DNA of 64,000 nt from Gibbula magus (taxonomy: Eukaryota > Mollusca > Gastropoda > Trochida > Trochidae), in contig OW388293.1 in the NCBI GenBank assembly GCA_936450465.1, positions 25,755,860-25,819,859 of the forward strand, in the 5' to 3' direction. Below, piece by piece: positions 55,001 to 64,000 of this stretch. Positions within the stretch are counted from its first letter, which is position 1; every line of letters begins with the position of its first letter. The notes under the pieces are model-generated. The model was not told the DNA's origin and did not search any database. It saw nothing but the letters and a program-made list of their open reading frames with translations. The position numbers and the translations under genes are program-made.

Positions 55001-58000
55001 TAAAAATAAACTCATCACATGGCCAAGCTTAAGGTCTTTATCAACGCACTTGTGCGAAATTATAGTCTAGTTATATGCTGGACTCAATTCTATTGTACTT
55101 CCAACTTCCCAAATGCCTCTCAAACAGTTGCATTTTAGTGGTTGTACATGAGGAATTGACAATATTGGCAGTGTAGCATTCAGACAAACTTAAAACATGC
55201 AGTTAACAATAGGTTAGTTTATAAATTAAAAACACATTCCATAATATCATATATTTATTTGATAGTTATCTTTAATATGCAGTCAGGGGCTGTATAAGAT
55301 AACTGTAAAATGAAAATATGGTTCTCTTTCTATCACCACAAACCAGATAAAACAACAAACATCATAATGGACGTTCCCTGCGACACTTGCCGAGGCGTTT
55401 ATTACGATCGTGCCCAGTACGAGATCTCACAAATATGATTTGCGCCTCACTCTTCCACCACAAATCATCAATCAGGGCGATGTTGCGGGACGCTCACTTT
55501 GTCTGGCATAACTTTTTCCATGTATCACACTTTGGTTTACCATATAGCATTCAGCATCACTGCATTCCAGATGTTACTGTAACATTTAATCCACCTACAA
55601 GGTAGGCACCAAGCACTGCATACTCCAGTTGTTACTGTAACATAACCCGCCTACGAGGTAGGCACCAAGCACTGCAATTCCCAGTTGTTACGGTAACATA
55701 TAACCCGCCTATAAGGTAGGCACCAAGCACTGCATAATCAAGCTGTTACTGTAACATAACCCGCCTACGAGGTAGGCACCAAGCACTGCAATTCCCAGTT
55801 GTTACGGTAACATATTACCCGCCTATAAGGTAGGCACCAAGCACTGCATAATCCAGCTGTTACTGTAACGTATAACCCGCCTACAAGGTAGGCACCATGC
55901 ACTTCATATTCCAGATGTTACTGCAACATAATCCGCCTATAAGGTAGGCACCATGCACTGCATAATCCAGCTGTTACTGTAACATAACCCGCCTTCAAGG
56001 TAGGCACCAATCACTGCAATTCCCAGACGTTACTGTAACATAACCCGCCTACAATGTAGGCACCAATGCAATCACTTTAATTCCCAGATGTTACTGAAAC
56101 CTCAAATTATCTACACAAAGTTGGTACCCAGCACTACAGCAGTGTCAAATTACTACTAAGTACTCACACTTCAACATATCCCAACCATCACTCGTAAACA
56201 AAAATTCATGCCACGAACCATCACTTGATACCCATGTACCATGAACCATTACTTCATGAATTATTACTTTATAACTGAAAAATCACTTCGTGAACCCAGT
56301 TTCTTTTATTCATGGACTTTCACTTCATAGCCCATTACTTCATAATCATGAGCCATCACGCCACACATCATGAACCCTTCACTACATGAACGGTGAACAA
56401 CACTTCATAACCATAAATATTCAATTCACGAACCATGAATCACCACTTCATAACAATGAAGACTCATCTCATATCCATGAACCATCATTTCATAAATCAC
56501 AACTTCATCAACGAATACTTCAATAAAATTCACCATGAACCATAAGTTTATTGACAATAACCACTTCTTTATCAACCATAAGGCATCATACACTATTTAT
56601 TAGCCATAACCACCACTTCGTGAACCTCTAGCCATCATTTACACCCCAATTCATACCTTCATAAGTCGTGGATCATCACTTCAACAGCCACCACCATCAC
56701 TTCTCATCAGTGAGGCATTACTTCACAACCACAAATTACATGTGGCCAAAACATAAACACCACAATGCACACGTCACACTATTTGCCTTCTAAAGACAAG
56801 TCATTTATTCTTAATACAGCACACCATACATTGACATACCTCAACGAAAACTATGAAATATCGTCAACATGATACGCTACAACTTCCAAACGCAAGGCAT
56901 AACTCTTGCCAGTCTGCATTACTGGCTGATTTAACCCTTGCGGTATTTCCCTAGCTTTCTTGTGTCGAGGCAGTGAATCGCTGCACTGGAAATGCATAGC
57001 GGGCCTGGATTTCTAAACACAGATTTCTTAAGGAAATACTGCAAGGCCTAAATCAGCCAGTAATGGAGACAGGCAAGAGTTATGCCTTGCATTGGGAAGT
57101 TGGATACGCTAGTGTCGCAGGCGAGAATGAACTTGCCACGCTCTGACGTCACATTTATAGACGTCTCTCACAGCGCCCTCTTCACAGGCATTACCTCCCA
57201 TTTTATCTGGTTTATTCCCAAAGAGAAAGCAATTTCTCTCTAATTCGCCCAACTCAAACGATAGAAATTACATTAATAAACAGACCATTCAGAATTCCCT
57301 CAGCTGTGACCACACTTGGTTCCACCATAAATTATGAGAAAAACCTTTTAGCTCATGTCAATTATTTAATGTAGAAATATTTACAATCTATTTCTAGAAA
57401 AAGCAGGAGAGAATAGCTGCTCTAGAGACTGAAAATGGAATGCTGTATCTGAAACTAGCGCAGCTGCGTGGAGCACTGCAGACCTCAAGGGAAGAGCTTT
57501 CGGATGTCTCGTCGAAATATGAAGCTGAACGGAAATTCAGAAGTTTGGTCTCTGAGAAAGCTGGCAGATTCAAACACGAGATTGAGGTAAATAAATGGTT
57601 TATGAAAGTTCAAATTTGAAAGAAAATTTATATCTCTTTCTTACAATTTGCCTAGAGTGGGTTCTTTTTTCAAACTTGTTTAATTTATTAGAGGAAGAGG
57701 TTCAAGATTATTCCAAAGATTATCTGAAACGACTTTGAGCATCAATTACTAATTGTAAAAGTGTAACTCCACTGTAACGATAGAAACTATGTTTTAATTG
57801 CGATAGTTTAGCCCACCTGGATTCCGCTATTCACAGGTTGCAGAATAAATTGCGGAATTCAATTTTATGCCTGCAGAAGATGCCATTTTTCTTTCCATTT
57901 AAGAAATAAAATTTGAAATTTTTCAACATTTTTAGGTGTTTGTTGAAGTTTAAAGCTGCAAATTTAAGGAAAATTGCATGCAGAATTTACGTAAATTTGC

Positions 58001-61000
58001 AGTGGAATTTTCGAAAATCCTCCGTGGAGTTGAGGAGGGACTGTTAGTTAAAGGACTGTTTACAAGTAGAGGGAATGAGAAAACCTGCAATAGTATTGTT
58101 CATAATACAGCTGCTACGGCAAGGGATGACAGAGGTGAAGAGCGCAGCCAATCGAATGCCGGAAGAGTTCCAGTCTCACCTGGACCAGGCCAGCGCGGTG
58201 GTACAGAGACACAGACAGGTGTACAAGGACCACTCGTCAAGTCTCTCAGGTACAATACATAATCTATCCAACTCCATTGAAAAATCCTAAACTCTTTACC
58301 TGCACGTCCCAGCTGGCATATTCTCTTTGTAGCAGAGAACGGGAAAGGCCATTTTGCACATTGGATGAACAAAATGTTCCATTAAAATTTGATTTTTCTA
58401 TTGTTGCAACTTGCTGCAAAGGGGAATGGCCCAATTAAAATTCTGAAAAGCCCTAAAAATGGCCCATTGTCAAGGTTTCTTTCGAAATTCCTATTGGTAT
58501 TCGAAATAGCTGCTTGCCAATATTGCTGGTTAGTTTCAGATCGGCCAAGTTGCACTGGTTTGTGAGATTTTTTTCATAGACCTTGCAATTTGTAGACACT
58601 TAGCTTATCAAGATCTAACATGTTTGAGAAGGGCTAGTTGTTTTTTCAAACCACAAGTCCTAGTGCCAGTAGAGACGTAAAGTATTTTGAAAAGTGACAA
58701 GACATTAATTTAGTACTAAAATGAGTTGTGATTCCTGTAAATTAGCCATTTGTTATGCTTTTGCAGTAAAAGAGGATATTTTGTAGATTTGGTGTAATAT
58801 CATCTCTGATGACTGAAAACACAAGGTTTTCCCAACCCTGACACGAGAGATAACTGTTAACACTGAAAACAGAAAATATTTCATTTATTATATGCTTCTA
58901 TAGTTGGAAATGTGGTGTTGTGCATGATGCTTGAAAACAGTATAAGGATCTTTGATGAAATATTGTGTAAAAAGTAAATGAAGGTTACAGCTCAGATAGA
59001 GGAAACTCATTCATTATAATCCACTGATCCTTCAAGCAACAGTGCCAACAAATGTTGAGTAACAAACACAGAAATGATATGAAGAAGTCCTTTGACAGCG
59101 AGTAGTAGTGGTAGTAGTGGAGATGGTGACATGTTTTGAGTCTTAGACGAAGTTGATATAAAACCTGAAATTTGTAACCTCTATTTTTTTATGTTAACTG
59201 TTTGAGAGGCATTCTAGAAGTTGGTGTGATGAAAACGACAAAATATATTTTGTGGTCTTCACTATTCTCTGCTGTTTTAAAGGGGGTGTATAGGGGTCAT
59301 TTTGTTCCTACAGACTTCCGTCAGTTCCGCTCCTCAGTAATGTTTAAATGGTATGAAAGTTTACACATGAATCACTATGGTTTTGCCTTTTGCCAGTTAT
59401 CGTTATGTATTTCTTGTAAAAGAAGCACTCATAAAATATTCCATTACCAGTGACTTTATGTGGAAGTCCATATTTCTCAAACTGTACATGTTAGTTTCAT
59501 GGAACATGATGCACATGTAAACCATTATCTCTAGATGTGCCTTTTGTGGGTTAAACTTATATCTGAATATTACTTTTTGGGCTTTCTAAGGAAACATGAA
59601 TTGGACATTGACTCTATACAGAACTTATTTTGTCAAAGAATGTTTTCCCAAATAAAGATATTACCTTCATGAAACTTGATAGGCATGTCGACCATGATCC
59701 TGAGATGTGCTATTGCCAGTTTAGACCTGTTTCTGAGTCTTCTGTTTTATGATTATGATCATCATGGTTTATTACAATATTTGTATCTGTAGCTTCTTTC
59801 ACCAATGTTGAAAGGGGGAGTATACGAGTCAACTGTACTCACTAATCCTCTCGTTCTTAATGTAAAGATCATCAAGGTTTTGTTGTACATAGGCAGATCC
59901 AGAAAGTTTGAAAGGAGGGATCTCATATTGAGGCGGGGGTGGTTTACCCAGGGATCCATTGCATTTACATGCAAAATCTATTAAAAGGGAAGGGGGGATT
60001 CAAACCCCCTGAACTCCCCTCCCCCCTTCTTCTGGATCGGCCACTGTTGTATGTTACAGTGTTACAAGACCAGGTGTTGGTGCTACAAACAGCGCTGCAG
60101 GACATCACCGACAGACACAGCAAGGAGAAGAAGAGGAGACAGGCTCTCCACAACACTCTCATGGTAGGCAGAAAGTCTTTGAAGATTCAATACAGGGTTT
60201 CAAACACAGGATTGCCCAAAGCCTGGTACTGTTAATATTCTCACTGAAAGTCTGTGAACTTCAGTTCAAATTTATGTCATTTTCTTCTTAATACAATGTA
60301 TGTTTGTATACTAAATTCAGGTTTCTCAGCAAGTATACAAAACACGTGGCAAGTAAAAATGACACTTGTTCTGTGAAAAGTGAAACTTTGAATAAGATTG
60401 ATTAAGTTTGGACGTTCGATTCAGAAGAAAAGTAAAAGGTTGGGATAACAAGATCTTTTTTTGTGAACAGACATGACATTGATAGTAGGTATAAATATTC
60501 TTTATGATGCTTTTTAGAAAACATTTATTGACTGCTCTACCCTTCGAGTTTTTCATGCTCCCTGCTATTCACCGAAAAAGCACGCCAAATTGCTTCTATT
60601 TCTTATATGAGATACCTTTAATAAACAATTACTCGCATTTATTTTAAAAAACGTTGCGATATTATGTTATTTGTATAAAAACTTTATTTTGAAAAAATTA
60701 ATGCCTCCCCTCGTAGAACACATTCACTAGCAATTGAACAATCAAAGTAAAATATTACGTCATTTGTTAAGCAACGCTCTTACTGACATCTTAAATCACG
60801 AGCATGTTTTATTGTCTCATAGAGCACGCAGTTGTTCCCTTTAACCGCCTGTGTATTATTCCCGTGGGTATCTTATAAATCAAAATAACTTATGAATGTC
60901 AACAATCTTATGGTAATTAGATTAGAAATTACCGTCTTAGATGTTGTTAAAAGGTGTTGGTTCTTGATAATTATCAGTAGGTGAGATAAAGGAGGCGGGT

Positions 61001-63757
61001 GTTGTACTGCAGTGAATACATACATGCTTCAGGTAAGTTGCCTGTCCATCAGCCAATTGTTGGGTAATTTCTGATTGGGCCATTGCAATTGCAAGCACAC
61101 CTGGTTTGTGAGATTTTAGATAAGCTTAGTGTCTACACATTGCCCACCATCTTCCGCACACATCGGGCCATAATTTCACTTTTAGAAAATGCATACTGAC
61201 CCTTGCAACAACTCGAAATTGATTCAAAAGTTGGTATTTTACCGACAGCTTTACAAATTGCTAATAATACTTTGGGATTTTTCATCTCGGATGTTAAGCT
61301 GAGACATTTGCATAATAAAATTTCAAAACTGATTTTAACTTCAATGGGAAAATTAAACAAGAGAGTTATTATCAGATCTTGAATAAATTGTGGTTTGTTT
61401 CATTTACCCGCATGTTATGATTTAGTTTTATCACTAATTAATCGAGTGTTATCAGCGTAGTAGGGGTACTTCAAATTAAAAGAAGAAACGTTCACCCAAC
61501 GTGTCTGTGCGTGATTTGTAAACGCGCATTTGATTGGTCTATACTATAGCTCAAAAGTCGTGTTACTTCCTATCTCAGAAATCCCTTCGAGTTGTCGCAA
61601 GGGTCAGTATGCATTTTCTAAAAATGCATATGGCCCGATGTGTGCGGAAGATGATTGCCCACAGGCCCATAAAGACAGTTACGTATTTTGACCACTAGTT
61701 CACATACAATTAGTTTCCACCGCTATCCTACTTCAAAACCCTGATTCCCTTAACTCACTCACTCTCATATGGGCACAAATAACCAGCCAATGAAAGAACT
61801 TTAATTCTAGTAATGTTGGCAATACCTGAAAGAAAGGACCGATGAGCGATCATCACTGTTCAAATCACTAAAACACAACGATACAAATAAACTGATGGAG
61901 CAGGATGATGTCTAGACAGTTGATATTCTTTCAATATTAGGTTATTAATCTTCCATCTCTTATTTCAAAATTATCTTCAATGTCAGGAACTGAGAGGAAA
62001 CATACGAGTTCACTGTCGTATTCGTCCGTTGATGGAGTTTGATGGTGGCCCGGACGAATCTGGAACTCTAGGCAGGTAAGAGTTGTCTGCCCTTGAATGC
62101 TTTTGATAAGTTCCATATTATAGCAATTTCTCCCGTAAGAGGTTACTCAACTTAATGTATTATACAGCAAAAATTGCATGGCGGCCATTTTATTGTGAAC
62201 ACATTTTATTATTTCGAATGACAAAAAGGATTCCCATGGCTTTACGGAACTATGTACACTCATTTTTTAACTTGATTTTCCGAAGAGAGAAGAGTGTTTT
62301 ACTAATGGTGACATTATTTTTCAAATGCATTTCATCGACTTATTTCAGCAAAAAACGTGCTACTGCCCCTTTAATGTCTTCACAAGTAACTTATCTCAAG
62401 TGGAACACTTTTTAGGCTAGAAGGAGAAAATCCTGATTGGTTGCCATCAATGCAGTCATCAATGTTGTCTCAAACTGAGCATTTTATCTGGCCACAACTT
62501 CAAAATGACTCCAGTTCCTTCTCCCATTTGATGCGCACAGATCTTTTACAAGACAGAAGTCAGTTAGAGATGGCTTATATACCACATGTTCAGACACAAG
62601 TTCAGTTTGCCAATCACAAGTCCTGCAACAAAATCTTTGGTGCGAGAAGCTAGGGTCATAAGTAGATCCAAGTAGCCAAGAATTAGAAACATGTTAACAA
62701 ATGATTCTGAATGTATTAAAATTGCAATTTGTTAAAAAGCTATGATATGTGATTGGCCTACTATTTACTTGGTTTAGTCTGCATGATGGAGAATATAGTA
62801 CAGGCTGTCTTCAGACTCTATGGACAGGAATCAATTGAACAAGTTTGTATGCAGGTATATATACACCATTTTGAACATTTGTATTCATCATAAGAGGGTC
62901 TAATTTAATCAGCTGAGTTTCTTTGTAACTTCTTATTAAATCCATTTTTTCAGACCAGGAACAAAATCCGAAGTAGTGACTCATTTCTATGATGATGTAA
63001 GTAGATAAACTTATTCATTCCTCTGTATAAATGTGATAATCAATTTAACTTAAAATGGGTATTTCAAATTATTGATTTGTCGAGATAAATTTATTAATAT
63101 ATTTTTAAAAAGGCCTTTTATTTCGTTTTAAAAGAAGATGAATATAGAATAGGTATGTTAAAAGGCCAGAACAGTCATTTGAAAACTGATTTCTCAGACA
63201 AGTCATACAAATAATCCCTACACTCTATAAAATTGTTCTGTCTAAAAAGGAAAACCTTTGACATTCCTCTTTACACTTCTAAACCTTTTTTCATTTTAAA
63301 ATTAGATTTTATCCCTATAACTATTTATTGTGTTTTATTACCTTTTTGCTAATACAGGAAAATGTGTGTGTTCGTACAACCAAGCATAACAAAGTGTTTG
63401 AATATGAAAGGTAGGTCGTTGTTCTACATCATTAAATAAACATATATATATATATATATATGTATGTTTGTCAAAATACTTGTTTATTCTTTATGATAAA
63501 AGGGTGGCAGTATGTTTATAATTGAGTAACTGAAGAAGTTAAAAAGTTAAATCTTTATTGATATTTTTTCACCTTGTGTGCATCTGTCTATGTGTGCGGC
63601 CAAATTGTTTTGATATCATATTCACCTTTGCCTTGTTTTATATATCTGACATTGTGTATTTAACATTTGACATATTTGACAGGGTGTTCTCTCCAGATGA
63701 GAAGCAGTCTAACGTGTTCGACGAAGTTCAGCCTATGTTGACCTCTCTGCTTGATGG
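51936..63757 (+). CDS. KIF25: Kinesin-14 family protein, KIF25-like, 3' cut by window end
   Basis: Eight exons join in phase: 51936-52004, 57398-57586, 58111-58249, 60060-60163, 61987-62075, 62954-62996, 63358-63410, 63683-63757 (about 253 residues). The first four encode a charged, heptad-like coiled coil (ERIAALETENGMLYLKLAQL; QVLVLQTALQDI; KEKKRRQALHNTL). Next comes the C-terminal-motor neck ELRGNIRVHCRIRPLMEF, which in kinesin-14 proteins joins the stalk to the motor. The last visible piece, SNVFDEVQPMLTSLLDG, closely resembles KIF25 just before its YN-x-AYGQTGSGK P-loop. Role by family: minus-end-directed or regulatory microtubule motor; KIF25 acts in centrosome positioning in interphase cells. 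The motor core lies past base 64000, so catalytic residues cannot be checked. KIFC3-type kinesin-14 is the main alternative name. The first exon is inferred. Confidence 0.85.
52047..54630. mobile_element. 2584-bp TIR transposon with 8-bp TSD, kinesin intron 1
   Basis: Flanked by ATATTGAA at 52039-52046 and 54631-54638. The TIRs share CACCGC-TTCGCCTAAAAG, atttttcgccta and atattttacc over about 70 bp. Motif ggcgaaaa recurs inside (about 52855, 52880, 54402, 54570). An open frame at 52782-53036 begins MSDNCVYCSKRVLAKTATVE, with a CxxC pair, and matches no transposase I recognise. Confidence 0.82.
53609..53628. repeat. AT dinucleotide microsatellite
   Basis: A pure run of alternating T and A inside the 2.58-kb transposon. 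Confidence 0.9.
55566..56105. repeat. Satellite array, unit about 57 bp, about 9 copies
   Basis: Marker gtaggcacca falls near 55602, 55658, 55716, 55772, 55830, 55888, 55944, 56000 and 56057. Each unit holds two palindromes, gttactgtaac and gcctac-aa-gtaggc, joined by accaagcactgca. Confidence 0.85.
56150..56760. repeat. Cryptic simple-sequence tract rich in accatcacttcat
   Basis: Imperfect repetition of catcacttcat, aaccatgaa and ttcataa for about 600 bases, with no fixed period. It directly follows the satellite array. Confidence 0.65.
56880..57102. mobile_element. 223-bp foldback MITE with 9-bp TSD
   Basis: GATACGCTA flanks both sides (56871-56879 and 57103-57111). The arms are about 70 bp: CAACTTCC, gcaaggcataactcttgcc and attactggctgattta, with a loop holding cagtgaatcgctgcactgg. 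A 9-bp TSD with long TIRs suggests a Mutator-like origin. Confidence 0.88.
57144..57151. promoter_or_regulatory. CRE palindrome TGACGTCA
   Basis: A perfect 8-mer about 250 bases before kinesin exon 2 and 33 bases after a foldback MITE. A CREB/ATF site by sequence only. Confidence 0.3.
57398..57586 (+). CDS. KIF25: Kinesin stalk exon 2
   Basis: 63 codons, phase 0 on both sides, acceptor tatttctag, donor gtaaat. It encodes ERIAALETENGMLYLKLAQL, REELSDVSSKYEAERKF and GRFKHEIE. The heptad pattern of L/I/A suggests a coiled coil. Confidence 0.85.
58111..58249 (+). CDS. KIF25: Kinesin stalk exon 3
   Basis: The acceptor is cataatacag. It encodes LLRQGMTEVKSAANRMPEEF, then QSHLDQASAVVQRHRQVYKD, and ends one base into a codon at gtacaa. 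Helical and charged. Confidence 0.85.
59892..60046. mobile_element. About 155-bp MITE beside kinesin exon 4
   Basis: Ends ggcagatccagaaa and ttcttctggatcggcc are inverted. The interior is purine/pyrimidine skewed (aaaggaggg; ccccctgaactcccctccc). It ends about 14 bases before the exon and supplies none of it. Confidence 0.6.
60060..60163 (+). CDS. KIF25: Kinesin stalk/neck exon 4
   Basis: The acceptor is atgttacag. The join gives VLQDQVLVLQTALQDITDRH then SKEKKRRQALHNTLM. The donor is gtaggc, phase 0. A 155-bp MITE ends about 14 bases upstream of the acceptor junction. Confidence 0.87.
61148..61653. mobile_element. 506-bp TIR element with 9-bp TSD, kinesin intron 4
   Basis: ATTGCCCAC flanks both sides (61139-61147 and 61654-61662). 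The TIRs of about 80 bp begin CATCTTCCGCACACATCGGG and include gaaaatgcatactgaccctt. No transposase. The 9-bp TSD suggests Mutator-like mobilisation. Confidence 0.88.
61987..62075 (+). CDS. KIF25: Kinesin neck/motor-start exon 5
   Basis: It encodes ELRGNIRVHCRIRPLMEFDG and GPDESGTLG. GNIRV-CR-RP is the neck-to-motor signature of C-terminal kinesin-14 motors. Confidence 0.93.
62954..62996 (+). CDS. KIF25: Kinesin motor exon 6
   Basis: 43 bp. The join forms R-PGTKSEVVTHFYDD. Acceptor ttttttcag, donor gtaagt. Confidence 0.88.
63358..63410 (+). CDS. KIF25: Kinesin motor exon 7
   Basis: 53 bp encoding ENVCVRTTKHNKVFEYE plus two bases of Arg. Acceptor aatacag, donor gtaggt. Confidence 0.88.
63441..63462. 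repeat. AT dinucleotide microsatellite
   Basis: A pure alternating AT run in the intron after kinesin exon 7. Confidence 0.9.
63683..63757 (+). CDS. KIF25: Kinesin motor exon 8
   Basis: It encodes RVFSPDEKQSNVFDEVQPML then TSLLDG. This block directly precedes the P-loop in KIF25. It ends in phase 2 at gtaatg, and the gene runs off the window. Confidence 0.92.
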
Positions 63758-64000
63758 GTAATGGTTTAAAGGCCCACTATGCTCCTGAATAAAACACTGG
63801 AAAGCGTAAATTCAATTAGTGGGAAAATGGAACTAGCGTTACTCCTACGCAGCTATGTTTCCGTTGCGCAGTGGCCTACTCGCCACTACTTGCCGTACAA
63901 GCGCGAATATGAATGCATTTTAATCGAAACAAATACTTCTAACTGTCTGTTTTGTTTTACATGGTAATTGTCTCTTATCATGATAAAAAAAAGAAGGGAA

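Larger units (their letters stand above)
57587..63682. other. Kinesin introns 2-7, remaining content
   Basis: Apart from the listed MITE, the 506-bp element and the AT run, these introns look unique and AT-rich. A short similar pair (ctggtttgtgagattttt at about 58556 and ctggtttgtgagatttta at about 61101) marks another dispersed repeat. Confidence 0.45.

Noticed and set aside
55566..56105. CRISPR-like array
   Set aside because: The spacing is regular, but there are no unique spacers: the whole 57-bp unit repeats. The DNA is eukaryotic.
57978..58290. Two overlapping plus-strand frames around kinesin exon 3
   Set aside because: Only the frame beginning LLRQGMTEVK between the acceptor and gtacaa donor joins in phase with neighbouring exons. 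The rest is intron.

Overview
The window is nuclear DNA of an animal, most likely a mollusc or other lophotrochozoan. It is AT-rich. It carries intron-rich genes with standard GT-AG splicing, 14 coding exons in the one complete gene. It also holds many short DNA transposons, tRNA-headed SINEs, and elements with an internal tandem array followed by a GGAC microsatellite, an architecture known from bivalve 'pearl' elements. The clade call is inference from repeat style and protein resemblance. Nothing bacterial, viral or organellar was seen.

Three protein-coding genes could be assembled exon by exon, with phases matching at every junction. (1) Plus strand, 15213-24456: the last four coding exons of a small Ras-like GTPase of the RERG/RASL11/RASL12 group. 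The P-loop exon was not found. The protein has a degenerate DxxG motif. (2) Minus strand, 49877-29932: a complete tubulin-tyrosine-ligase-like protein 12 gene (TTLL12), 14 coding exons, 624 codons. (3) Plus strand, 51936 to beyond the window: the 5' part of a kinesin-14 gene closest to KIF25. It has a coiled-coil stalk, a neck and the first strands of the motor, and is cut by the window before the ATP-binding P-loop. Genes 1 and 2 converge, with 5.5 kb between stop codons. Genes 2 and 3 diverge, with about 2 kb between start codons, and may share a promoter near 51.85 kb.

Layout: 1-7650 and 10313-14605 are two direct, diverged copies of one non-coding segment. Copy one has gained a TA-flanked transposon (5568-6735) and an 841-bp repeat (4608-5448). 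From 15.2 to 24.5 kb is the GTPase gene with a 7.4-kb first visible intron. From 24.5 to 29.9 kb is an intergenic stretch with a SINE and a MITE. From 29.9 to 49.9 kb is TTLL12, whose introns hold a 1.26-kb transposon, three tandem-array/microsatellite elements or fragments, SINEs, the second 841-bp repeat, a 142-bp hairpin and a 57-bp minisatellite at a splice donor. From 49.9 to 51.9 kb is the intergenic promoter region with a hairpin. From 51.9 to 64 kb is the kinesin gene, with a 2.58-kb transposon, a satellite array, two foldback elements with clear target-site duplications and a small MITE in its introns.

The genes do not form a pathway. TTLL12 and KIF25 both relate to microtubules, but their adjacency may be chance. 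The most unusual signals are: a minisatellite that repeats the TTLL12 exon-2 splice donor in the same phase; strong enrichment of the CRE palindrome TGACGTCA, mostly inside or beside foldback repeats; the GTPase without a normal DxxG; and a transposon with nine copies of one 11-mer confined to its two ends.
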